This document shows positions 1 to 10,574 of a DNA stretch of 64,000 nucleotides, in pieces; within the stretch, counting starts at the first letter, position 1, and every line of letters starts with the position of its first letter. A program made the translations under genes and the position numbers. The stretch covers positions 1,240,001 through 1,304,000 of the forward strand of contig NC_091280.1 of assembly GCF_042100115.1 (NCBI RefSeq). The letters run 5' to 3'. This DNA comes from Alternaria dauci. Its lineage: Eukaryota; Ascomycota; Dothideomycetes; Pleosporales; Pleosporaceae. The notes beneath the pieces are model-generated. The model did not search any database and had not been told where the DNA came from. It saw only the letters and a program-made list of their open reading frames with translations.

Positions 1-524
1 TGCTGGGACTGGAATGGGAAGGAAGTGCCGCCTTGAAAGGCATACAGAATTGCAAGCGTTCGAATTAACAGGGGGAAAACTTATTCGGCGGACCTCAAAC
101 ACTATTTGGCGGACCCTAAAGAGATCAGATGAGATGAAAGGTTCTAAATGTCCTTATTAATCTACACTTTTATATACTATTACCTAATTAGGTGACTTCA
201 AGGCAGTGAATTGCTTCCATCTGGTCTTTTCGTGGTCTGCTGGATAGTAGTTGGGGTCTTCCGAAAAAGCTTTCCTATATATTATCCTCACCATTGACTC
301 ACAGCATCGCGAAGCAATACCGTGGTACATCCCATCGTACACCCATGGTACGGCAATGACCCATACACGATGAGCGACTCACAATTACCGCATCACCATC
401 GCTACCGTCTTTAAGAGTAGATCATATATATGTGTCTACACCCTCCAGAATCGATCGAAAGAATTATGTCGATGTACTGCCAAGACGAGACCTAGAGCAT
501 CTGGAAGCGGCGTTTGAAACTTAG
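1..524. other. gene-free left flank
   Basis: No credible coding sequence. The stretch is AT-leaning and holds the presumed promoter of the hypothetical gene that starts at 525. A TATA-like run (tatatatg) lies near 425-432, roughly 95 bases before that start. Nothing else recognised. Confidence 0.5.
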
Positions 525-1679
525 ATGTCTTCCCCGAACAACGAAGAGATCCGGGTGCAGGCATACAGTACGTGGGATGCTTCGCATGGAGGTAGTCTAC
601 AACCTATACTGCCACCTCCAGGACCAAACAATGGCGATCAACAGCCCCCGACTTCAGGAAGAGATGCTGAACAACCTGTGCCGCTATGGCCACATATATT
701 CTGTCTTCGAGGCGGCGCTGAGACACCTAAACTACTGAATGATGTTTCTCTCACAGAAGAGGTATCAGCGAACGCACCTGGAGACAGCCATATTCATGAC
801 CAAGGAAATGTCCCCCTGACGGAAGAAATACTCAACGAGTTCAACAATGCCTCTAGGATCGACAACCGAGGAGAACAGATACACAACGAATCTGGAGACA
901 ATGCTAGGACCGGATTTCAACTTCCTGACATAAACGATCCCTCCTGGATACCCGTCAATGATTATGGAACCGTCGTATACGTACCGGGCCCCCCTAAGTC
1001 GCACTACTCAGCATTGTCTGGGGATTCGAGCGACCTGTCTGATGCTGCGTCCTTGCATTTCCACGAACAGAATGCAATCACAGAAAAAGAAGAAGAAGAA
1101 GAAGAAGGGGGAGGAGGAGGAGGAGGAGGAAGAAGAAGGACGGCTGCAAGACTAGACGGGGTGACAGCATCAATAGGGCAGCGTCGCAATAACGAGGGCA
1201 GAATCTCTACACCAGGTGACGGTGTAGACGGTGGCAGTGATTACTCGTCTACCAGATCTATCAGAAGGAGATTTTTGTTGGAGAATCAGCCGTCGTCCGG
1301 ATCACTCAATACGAGCTCGATTCTGGACGGTTCCATACCTGCTTGGATACGACAACCTTCTTCACCACACAACAGGCACACAGACTCAGACATAGATGAG
1401 GCCGTGGATGCCATGAGTGAGGATGGCCCCCTCATTAATCAACGTCCAGCCCTCGAACCTCCTACAAACAACATGCCAGCCAGAGTTCCACCCCTCGGAT
1501 ACTCCTATATTCAGAGTGCGACTACTCACCCTACCGCGCCTTTTGTAGGAGTGCGCAGACGCGATCTAATTCGTCACGCTCTCAGACGGGAACAGATGGC
1601 GGAACATTTTCTCCGGACTTTGAGGAATATGCTTGTTATGGGCTCAGAAGAGAGGAAACGCTCATGCAAGAAGAAGTAA
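525..1679 (+). CDS. hypothetical low-complexity protein, 384 aa
   Basis: Single open frame of 384 codons. I do not recognise a family. The protein is hydrophilic and probably largely disordered, rich in Ser, Asn, Asp, Pro and Glu, with no signal peptide or membrane segment. Around residues 187-207 a GAA/GGA microsatellite encodes a Glu run, then a Gly run, then Arg. The C-terminal 50 residues (about 335-384) are basic, with several Arg pairs and a final run of Lys. The ATG at 525 is the first in frame. No intron is needed to keep the frame open. The composition is more protein-like than the overlapping frames, but without a homologue a pseudogene or chance frame cannot be excluded. It stands alone, with a 4.9 kb spacer downstream. 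Confidence 0.45.
   Translation: MSSPNNEEIRVQAYSTWDASHGGSLQPILPPPGPNNGDQQPPTSGRDAEQPVPLWPHIFCLRGGAETPKLLNDVSLTEEVSANAPGDSHIHDQGNVPLTEEILNEFNNASRIDNRGEQIHNESGDNARTGFQLPDINDPSWIPVNDYGTVVYVPGPPKSHYSALSGDSSDLSDAASLHFHEQNAITEKEEEEEEGGGGGGGGRRRTAARLDGVTASIGQRRNNEGRISTPGDGVDGGSDYSSTRSIRRRFLLENQPSSGSLNTSSILDGSIPAWIRQPSSPHNRHTDSDIDEAVDAMSEDGPLINQRPALEPPTNNMPARVPPLGYSYIQSATTHPTAPFVGVRRRDLIRHALRREQMAEHFLRTLRNMLVMGSEERKRSCKKK
1084..1140 (+). repeat. GAA/GGA trinucleotide microsatellite
   Basis: Seven or so GAA units run straight into about seven GGA units and then AAG/AGA units. The tract lies inside the hypothetical gene at 525-1679 and, in that frame, encodes consecutive Glu, Gly and Arg runs. A length change in multiples of three would only alter the linker. 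Confidence 0.9.
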
Positions 1680-3069
1680 TGGGTTAGTGGTGCTGGTTTT
1701 TATGCTGAGGTTCTTGTAATCACGGGCTAGGCATGCAGACAGATGGTCAGTTTGAGTGACGCGTGCAATTGGCGACCTGTACTTGGTTCTTCGGATAGAG
1801 GATGAAATGAATGTCTGTATCAAGAAATTGCTTTCCTACATGTCTGGAAAATGGTGAGAGAAAAGCTTGAGCGTCAAGGTCATACGGCAGAAAGTATGCA
1901 CCGTATCACATCATAAGACTGAGCTCGCGTAACCCTTGAATACCGAACTGTGAGGTGGCTTGTTGGCTGTGATAAAAAACGTCTTAGCTGCTATGAAACC
2001 ATTTGCACCTGCGAACAGCTCCATCCTGCTACAATATATTTTTATTCTCTTCTTGACAGCTACTACATAGCCCAAAGCTGATGCAAGATCCTGTCTCTTT
2101 TTTTCTGAACGACTATTGGGTATCGTCATACCGAGCGAAGATACTGGGCTGGTCGTGGTCGATTTTCTATTGTCGTAGGAGCACACGCGATGGCACTATG
2201 GGGAGTAAGCCAGAACGCAGGGCTACCGACTGCTTCCTCTATACGTGTCCGGTATCGCCGGGTATTTGATGTGCTGTACCACTCATCCGACGCTGAGTCT
2301 GGCCACATCTAGAAGATTGCAAGTAAATATAATTGTGGAGACTTGCATTAAACACAAATGAGCTTAATCTTTTTAGACTTCCGTCTAGTCTAATCCTCCC
2401 TATAGGTGCTCATGGGTTTTTACTTATACCTAGGTATGGATGAACAGATGAACAATGATGCACATCCCTGCCTAGGGCATGTACTGCAACTTGTGAACCA
2501 TGTGCCTCTTCTAGACAAACACCCTTCTGTGTCAAAAGATCGCCAAGGGACAAGAGTGTCCGGGTAGCTTGGTGGCCACTAAACAAGTTCACATCTCGAA
2601 CAAACTCAGTATCAGCATGCATGGTGCCTGTCGTTTCGAAGCGACTTGTCAACGAGAAAGCTAGTACCTCCAATTACCATGCTTGTAAATGCCGCGGATT
2701 CATTGGACGCGGAAGATTACTGTGCCGTTATCGTCGAGTCAGGAGCGTGTACGCCATGTACCAGATGATTACTTGGTTGAGACAAACCATCATAACACAG
2801 TTCGCAACCTCTTTTATTCCACTCAGACATGCTAGACCGTCCGTCACCCGCCCGTTGAAGCAATCTCCTCCAGCCTTTCCCCCCTCCCTCTCCTAGGCAA
2901 CAACCACCCCGCGTCATCAATCAGAAACCGGCCAAACCGGCGCCCTTCCATTTCATCTCCACTTTATCCTGACATATCGCGGTCCGGCGCATGAACCCAG
3001 ATCCCTACCGCACGCACATGGCTCCCCAGCGAGGCCCAGCCGAACTAACCCCTTTTCCGCTGCAAGAAA

Positions 3070-4950
3070 CACGGTACGCTAGATCCTTGGGGCCGATGCT
3101 ACAGGGCGCTAAGGATGGAGGCAATGGTGTGGGCAGTGGGCACGGAGGGGGTCAAGCACAGGGTAGGTCAGGGCTTCTTCCCGCTGCTCACCGCTGGTTT
3201 CGTTGGATGTGCAATGGATGGGGGGGAAGAAGGAGGGGTATGTGCATACAATGTTTTTAAGCGCTGGGAGCTTGTCGATAGTCTTGTTGGTGGTGGTGGT
3301 GATGGTGGGAGGTAGCGTAATCAGGCATTAGGACGATATGGCGCGGTGTGGGATCATGATCATGGCTTTTGCGGTTACGCACGGCAGGGGTGAAGACGAT
3401 TCGATCGGTGCATGTGGCGTAGTTTATTAGGAGAGCGAAAGCGCGGAAGGCTACTTGCCTTTCTGCCGTTCTTGTGATGACATGTGTGATGGGAACGCAG
3501 ATTTCGACACGCGAGCACACACGGCTCGGGCGGCGGAACTGATGGGGTTGCAGGCGTACGTGGCACATTTGACATATCGGTTACAGCATGGCATGTGTGT
3601 TGGTGCACTGCAAGGGATGGCACGGAGGAAATGGGTCCAGGGTCAGAATCCTTTTGGCGGACGGACAGCGGCAACAGCACAGCACATTTGACCTTGCCAA
3701 CAAGAAAAACTTGTGGAGTTGTGCGTCGTATGCTTGCTGCCGCAAGCACGCAGAAAAAATGAGACCGTGAGTTGGTGCCAAGCCTGTGTGACAGCCAGCC
3801 ATGTCGATGCAAGGGCAGCAGAAAACTGCCTCGGAGGCGCTTAGCCCTTTCGCTTTCCTAGCTTATCTTTTATCAATATTTTTTTTAGTAAGCACTACCT
3901 ATACACACACACACTATACAGCTACACCATGACATCCGGGCTTGTTCTTTCCGGAGATGCATTGGCGAAGAAGAAAAGACAAAGAGCGGTACACTAACAG
4001 GAGCAGACAAGGAAGGGACAAGGTCAGGGCCCGCAATTGCTCGACTCAGCTTAGTTGAGCTTGCGACATCGAACATCCCGGTTCGAAACTTCTGCTCGCA
4101 CCGTTCCGTGACGGGCAACGACTATTTAGCTCCTTCAGTCCGAATTCGGAGTTAGGAGGATGGACCGGGCACGTACGTTTTCGTCCAACAGCGATGTATC
4201 CCAGGAATATGTGAGGCATTGCTATTGCGATCGGCTGAAAGCGAGTCGCAACCACAGAGGCCACGCCCCCTTCCTCCCCTGTTCCCGGCTCTTTGTGGAA
4301 GCCAAATATTTCCTACTTGACAGGAACGCTGACAAGGCTAATATTGAATCGTGACGAGGTCGTTTGCTAGCGACGATAAACTTTCCCAGATCCGACTACA
4401 TTGCCGAAACCCTGAACCATGGAAAAGGACCTAATATTCTATCCACAAGACAAACAAGTGGTGGGAACAAAATATGTCCGCTGTGTATATTTTTTTTCGT
4501 CTCGGCAAGTCAAGGAGAAGCGTTCGAGTCGAGGCAGCAAAAAGAACGGTACGCTAGGTTGCTTTAGAACCGAATCTCCTTTTTTTTCCCTTTCCAATTT
4601 TTTTGTGCCCTGCATGCTCTCGCAGTTCTCATGACGGAGTTGCTTCCCAGCGTGCCAGCGAATCAAACCCTTCTCTCTCTCTCTCTCTCTCGCACCGTTC
4701 CGCTAGCGAGTCGAGGGTGAACGGTACGCTATAGCGGCCATACCATGCAACGGCGGGCGTGTCAATAGCCAGTAGATATGAGACCGACCGATAGCCAAGC
4801 CGTCTGTTCAGTAGGTCAACATCGGCGGACTGCGATCCAGAACCTGGTCTTGGGTACGAGGCTGCACCGCACGGTAGCAGGAAGGGACGGAAAAGTAATA
4901 GAGTTTTGAGGGTTCATCAGCTGCTCAAAAGCAATCGTGGTACGCTAGGA
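3070..4950. repeat. dispersed GGTACGCTAG-type motif, five copies
   Basis: Copies lie at about 3073, 3987 (one mismatch, GGTACACTA), 4549, 4723 and 4938. The copies at 4549 and 4723 are each preceded by CGAGTCGAGG (4525-4534 and 4707-4716) and GAACGGT, so they are parts of a longer shared unit with different spacers. CCGCTA at 4700-4705 is mirrored by TAGCGG at 4732-4737, and ACCGTTC at 4694-4700 by GAACGGT at 4719-4725. No coding capacity or element ends were found; it could be a decayed small transposable element. Confidence 0.5.
4672..4691. repeat. (TC)n microsatellite
   Basis: About ten uninterrupted TC units, directly before the second copy of the 13-mer TCGCACCGTTCCG. Confidence 0.9.
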
Positions 4951-6557
4951 TTCTAGAGCCTCAACTGATATCTGGGGTGACATGTTGGTGCAAGTCAGTG
5001 CTGCGTATACATGGAACTATCATCGGATTCGCGACTGATACTTTACCTGCGTCCGGGCGAGCCGCAGCACAAGCCTGATGGTGTTGGTACTGATGAAATC
5101 ATCTTGATTAGAATGATCGCATCGTGCATGCTAGGACGTGCCGTACCCAAGCATGGCAGACGGCAACGTTCTAGTCCGATGGCCTTGATGATTCCGTCTG
5201 TCCTCGTACCATGGAAACCAATCCGTCCCGTGCCGATGTAGTTTCAGAATGACAGATCGAGACTTTGCCTGGTAGCAGCGCTCCGGCACGCCGAGACCCC
5301 GAATCTGTACCGTGGTAGACGTACTGAGCTGTGCTACGAGTATAAGCGTAATCGAGCCATGCACGTACACCTGTCAGATAAATGTCATTGGGGTCGTGCT
5401 GCCGTGGTACGGTAACGGTACGATCGAAGCCACGACCAAGTCTGCTCCCCCCGTGGGAACCAGATGGATAGGCGCGGATGGCTGAGTCTGGCCGCCCATT
5501 CTGTTCCGCGGGGACGCGCTGCCCTGTAATGGTAGGTACAACACGTGCGTACCCGCCATCGTGTACCTGCCACGTCGGGTTGCCCTGCGTAGCTCGTCGT
5601 GCGTAACGTGCCATGTGATGTCAACATCCGTTTGACCCGTGCCTTGGCATCGTGGTTGGAGCGATGGGGAAGCATGTGTCACGGATGTGGGAGCAACATG
5701 ATTTGACAAGCAAGCCCAGTCCGGAATTTCCGGCTTTTAAGATCAGCACGACCAGGTTAACATAGGCCAGATGCGGTGCCCTGTTCACCAAGGTGTGCAA
5801 GGAGTAGATGAAGTAAGCATTACACCAGCAAACATCTCCAATTTAGATAGCTAGTAATGAAAAAAAGAAGCCACTACGTACAGGATGATGCGAGAAACCT
5901 TGGCTTTCCCAAGGTGCTTTGCGAGTTTACGATCAGATTGCCACCCACCAGTAATAGTTCCCATATAGACTTTAGAATGCGGTAGAGACAGGCTAAGAAG
6001 GGGAATACCGCGAAAAAAAAAGAACCCCTCCCCCCAGACGTAAGAGGTACGATAGGAAAAGAGGTACCAAAAAGCACAAGCGACCACTACCCCGGACAAT
6101 ATGCAGTGAAGCACATTGATGTTGGACCCGACCCACGCTACGATGATGCAAATATCAACGAAGCCTCCATGTGATGATGCACCCCCAGATCTAGATGTTT
6201 GCGGGAAAAGACAGAATAACCACCCAGTATAGTAGTAGTTTAAGTCACACTCGAGATGAAATCCGGTAGAGACAGTGGAAAGGATCCGTAAGTATTAAAA
6301 TGGAAAACATCGGAAATTCTTTGTCGCTCTTGAAAGTTTCAGATAGCCGCCCAGAAATCACGCTGTTGCCAGCCAGAACTCCTTGCGATAAGCAAACGTC
6401 GATTGGACGGAAATACAGATTGTACATGGAAAGCAGTAAACGACGACTGACAGATTCGGAGGGGAAATTTTGCTCCTTGTTCTTCGCTTGATGCGGTGTG
6501 CGTAGCGCTCTCGTAAGACCAGCTCCAGAGCGTCTCCACTTTGCGCGAGGCAGATTT

Positions 6558-7942
6558 TTACATGGGCCGGCGGTTGAGCATGTTGAGCATGGACGAATCG
6601 GTCGAGCTGCGGGCGGGGCCATTATCGCTTACGAGGTCATTGATGCGCATGCTGGGTCTAGCCGACGGTGTCGAGGTTGGCGGTGGTGGGGTTCTGCCAT
6701 CGCTGCGCGCAGGCGGTGGCTGCAGGACGGCGCTGGGCTGCTGCGGTGGAGCAGCGTAGTATGGCGTGGGAGGAGCACCGGGGGTGGTGGGTGCTTGAGA
6801 GTGTGGCGAGGAAGAGGTGCGACTCGGCTCGTAGCGGTAGGCGCTCTGTGGGGAAGCCTGACGCGGCGGCTGTGCGGCGTAGTAGGGTTGAGCGGGAGGA
6901 GGGGCAGACGAGTAGGGCGTGGGAGTGTTTGCTGTGGAAGCAGCCGATGTTAGAGACGGTGGCTCTGGATAGGCATAGCCCTCTCCAGTGCTTCGATGGG
7001 GAGCTTGCGACGACGCTGAGCCGGGATGTGGCGGCGGCAGAGTAGGGGTATGAGGCTCGGGATGGAGCCTCTTCCTGCCTGCCAGCGCGTCGCGGCTCGC
7101 GTCATCTGGAGAAGCACTGGGCGGACCATAGTCAGAATGAGCTGGATACGGACCTGCAGTGGGGCTGGGCAGATACTGCGGCTGACGCGGCGGCTGGCCA
7201 TATGGCTCGCCGTGGCTGGCAGGAGGGAGCGGCTGGCCATAGGCACCGTACATGGGCGGTGGCTGGCCGACACCACGCCAGACTGTGTGTGCAGGGACAA
7301 AAGCCTGAGTCTGGGCAGAGACGGGGGTGAAGATGCAGTCCTGGTTGAACCTCATGCAGTTGGAGCAGCGGCCGTCTTCAGTCGCCTCGAAGCCCGAGCA
7401 GCGGATCTAGGCAAGGTAAGCAGGCATTCGTATGTCAATTGCATCCAGTAGCATGTACCTTGCGGCGTCTGCAGTAGCGACAGGCAATGGCAGTGCGCTG
7501 TCGCGGGGCTGGCGGCTGATGGTGCTGCTGGACATATTGGGGAGGCGGCGGTGGCTGCTGGCGATAGTCTGGCGGAGGAGGAGCGCGCGTCCACTCGTTG
7601 GGGCCTGGCAGGCGGTAGGGCTGCTGGTGCTGGTACTGGGGATGTTGAGCCATGTCGGGACGGGGCTCTTGGGGTGGTGGCGGCGGAGGTGGGAGCGTGG
7701 TGTTCATCTGGGTTGACGTCAAAGTGTCAGCGAGCTGTCACCCAGACGAGCTTAACAGAGGAACATGAACATTGGCGCGCAGGGCGCGTGACTGCGTGAC
7801 TGCCGGGCTGGAGTGAGTGCCCGGCTATTAGACTGCTACTTACATGCGGAGGCTGCGCATACGAGCCATTCGCCGGCTGTTGGGCAGTGGGCGGTTGCCA
7901 GTGGGCGGGAAGCTGGCCTTGGCCACCCTGGTGAGGGAACAT
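6558..7942 (-). CDS. Zn(II)2Cys6 transcription factor, Pro/Gln-rich, 398 aa
   Basis: Exons (minus strand) 7942-7844, 7707-7459 and 7406-6558; both introns are GT-AG and phase 0. The zinc cluster is split by the second intron: the last codons of exon 2 give CRYCRRRK and exon 3 opens with IRCSGFE, then a second CxxC and a final Cys, which gives the CxxCx6C...CxxCx6C pattern of the Gal4-type family. It lies at about residues 109-139. Before it is a Pro/Gln-rich stretch of about 105 residues; behind it about 250 residues rich in Pro, Ser, Tyr and Ala. No fungal-specific (middle homology) domain is visible. The protein should be a nuclear DNA-binding regulator; its targets are unknown. The first exon starts at 7942; about 5 kb of gene-free DNA lies upstream, which is unusual for this window. 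Confidence 0.85.
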
Positions 7943-8599
7943 GTTTTTGGGGGTTGCGTTGTCGTCGTTGTCGTGGATGGCAGGCGCAGCGTGGTGCTGT
8001 CACGGCGCTCTGTGGGTGTGTCTCTCTCTATCTCACACACAATGCAACACAGCGACCGGCTCTGCTCAGTGCTGCGGGGATGGCGAGTGCGAGTGCAAGA
8101 GCGGGAGGAGACGATGGTCTGGGGCGGGTGAGGTGTCACAAAATACTGACAAGAGCGGCCCGCAACGTCGGCTGCAGGAGGAGAGTGAGCTGATGGGGGG
8201 GTTGGGCAGGGCAGGACAGGCAGGCAGACGGGCGGGTCGGAGAAATGGCTCTGGGCCGCGAGAGGGTGTAAGGCGGCGGTTGTGGTCAAGGCAAGGAGTC
8301 GGGACAGAGGTCGGAGAGGTGAGGGAGGCTGTGGAGTGAAAGGCTTCTCGAAGCGCGTGGAGGAGACGGGACCCAAGAGCGTGGAAGCGAAAAAGGAGAT
8401 TCAGGTTGGAGCGGCCGCTATTACTACCCACCGCGTGCCCGAACTCAACCTTCTCGCCGCTTCTACTGGGATGGCGTTTTTAACCCTGTCCGCCCCCATG
8501 CAGCGACGACGGCGACGGTCCGCCAAACGCGCTAAATGCCATGCGGCACCCTCACTTGCAGCCAGACGTGCAGCCCACAACCACCCGCGTAGACGAGCG

Positions 8600-8613
8600 A
8601 CACACACACACAC
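8600..8613. repeat. (CA)n microsatellite
   Basis: Seven CA units, followed by looser CA-rich sequence to about 8640. Confidence 0.85.
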
Positions 8614-10560
8614 GCTGCACCCACTCACACACACCACATACGAGCAAGGCGCCCCTACCCTCCTCCTCTTTTGCCAGACTCGTCTTCCCGACACGACGGC
8701 CTGCTGCTGTTGGGCCCGTGTATTATTATTAACACCACTGCTATTATGGCCCATGGCGTCCGCCCGTGACCATGGCCGCTGCGCTCTATCAGACACCTTG
8801 TCCACCACCCATGTACATGATGCTGCCGCGGCCCGGCAGCTTGCTTGAGATGTGTGACTCGCCAAGACCTCGGGGACTCCCGTCGCGTTGTGATCTACGA
8901 GCCTTTAATTACATACACGGCCCTCGCAATAAATACCCAAACGCCCAAACGGCCACATCATTACCCCCCAAAATGTCTCGCGGCCGCCCGCTCGCGCCTT
9001 TCTGCCAGACTCTGCGCTGGCTGCACCGCGCTTGTGCGAGAGCCTACCCGTCGTCTGCAGCTCGCATGCGTCTCAAGTGGCACAGTCCCCCCCCTCGACT
9101 CATGGAACCACCTCGGGCTCTTGAATCGTCTACGGCCCGTCTCTGCGTCCCTCGTGTCGCTTCCTGTGCCAAGCCCATAGCTCGCCCATTCGACAGCTCA
9201 CGAACCACGGTACGCGCCTGCGTCCGGTCAGCTTGGTCGTACAGTGCGGTGCTGGCGCCGGCGACCTGCTGCGAAGCCTGCCTGTCGACACGCTGCTATG
9301 CTTTTTTGTACACACATGCATCGTGACGGCTTTCGACCTTGCTCGTCCCAACTCATGACGGTTTGTCGCCTCCCGCTTCCTGATCCACGCACAAGCAGGG
9401 TTCGCAAATGTGCCTCTCCTCGACCTCCGTGACGCCGCCGCCTGCCGTCCTTTTATTTCCCCCCCCCCCCATCTGCCACCATGTCTGATAGGGCTGATCG
9501 ACTCGCGGCGTCGGTCATTTTGCTCGACCAGGACACGCACCACCCCTGTCCGACTGTTGGGTGTGTGTGTGTACCACTTCGGCAGCTACGCCTGCTAAGT
9601 TGCTTGGACAAACTGTGACGTGAGTGCCCTCTGCTCTCTGCTAGTCAAGCATATGCCGGTCCATCTCGGCGACTTCAGGCACTCCTTCGCGGGGCAATGA
9701 ACGGGAGAGCCGATGTCTTGCGCCGGGAGAACCGTTCGTCGAAACCAGCAGCAGTAGTTTACCTCCAGTCCACAAGCTGCTTGGTAATAGAGCTGGCTCT
9801 GGCCAGTCGTGCCTGTGGGAGAAAAAAAAATCACGTATTGACTTCCTCATCCTCAGCTGCCATTGATTCGTGTAAGACGGCTGGCATGCGACGCAGCCCA
9901 CTTTCGTCCTCGAATCACGCCTCTCAACCTGGCATCCACAATTTGGCAAACCGTTCATCCCTTGCGCCGGTCCAAGGCTTGTGAACTGGTGCCCATGGCA
10001 AAACGCTTCCTCGCGTCGTTGATTCGACGCCTCCGTAATTGTCGAGACAGACGATACAGACAAGCCAACGGCACTTGTCAAGTCGTCTTGGGTAGTGGCG
10101 GTGCCGCATGTCCCCGCCTGGTGACGAGTCTCGGACTTGTGCGGATGTAGGCACGGTACCATGGAGAATAGCGAAACGCCCAGGGCGTATTCAGCCTCGG
10201 CATCGCGCCGGCCTATTTGCAACTGGCTGCATATACGTGACGACGCCGACACTTTTAACAAAGAATCGTCAGCAGTAGTTTGTGACTATCCACGTGTGCC
10301 AAAAAAAAAAACACTCCGTCCTTTGCCTCGAGATTGAGGCGGACGGGCCGCACAAATCTCATGCTTAGCTGTCCACTGTCCAGGTCTCGGTCAAATTTAA
10401 TCAGCCAATCAGCACGTTCCCTGCCTAGTATTCAACTCTCGTGGGCAAATCTCAGTTTCGCAGCTGGCATGTGCCTTGCATCTGCTGCTCGACGGGTAAA
10501 TCCTAATCGCACCATGCGAGAGCAAAAAAAAAAAACCTTGCCTTGGTCACAAGACGTGTA

Positions 10561-10574
10561 TGTGTGTGTGTGTG
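10561..10574. repeat. (TG)n microsatellite
   Basis: Seven TG units within the gene-free region. Confidence 0.85.

Larger units (their letters stand above)
1680..6557. other. 4.9 kb spacer with a dispersed short motif
   Basis: No frame here looks like a real protein; the open frames are short, mutually overlapping and unlike known families. The middle part (3070-4950) contains five copies of a GGTACGCTAG-like motif and an exact 13-mer, TCGCACCGTTCCG, at 4096-4108 and 4690-4702. A CT microsatellite lies at 4672-4691. The last 300 bases are probably the 3' untranslated region of the minus-strand zinc-cluster gene. Confidence 0.5.

Noticed and set aside
4040..4095. tRNA-like promoter boxes: a CAGCTTAGTTGAG A-box-like run followed by CGGTTCGAAAC
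   Set aside because: The spacing is too short for an anticodon arm, and the bases next to GGTTCGAAAC do not pair as a T stem. At most a decayed tRNA-derived element.
8282..8848. 188-codon open frame over simple repeats
   Set aside because: Low-complexity His/Thr-rich translation of CA-rich DNA; not a protein-like sequence.
9641..10261. 206-codon open frame on the minus strand
   Set aside because: No recognisable domain, overlapping open frames on both strands, and composition like random sequence.
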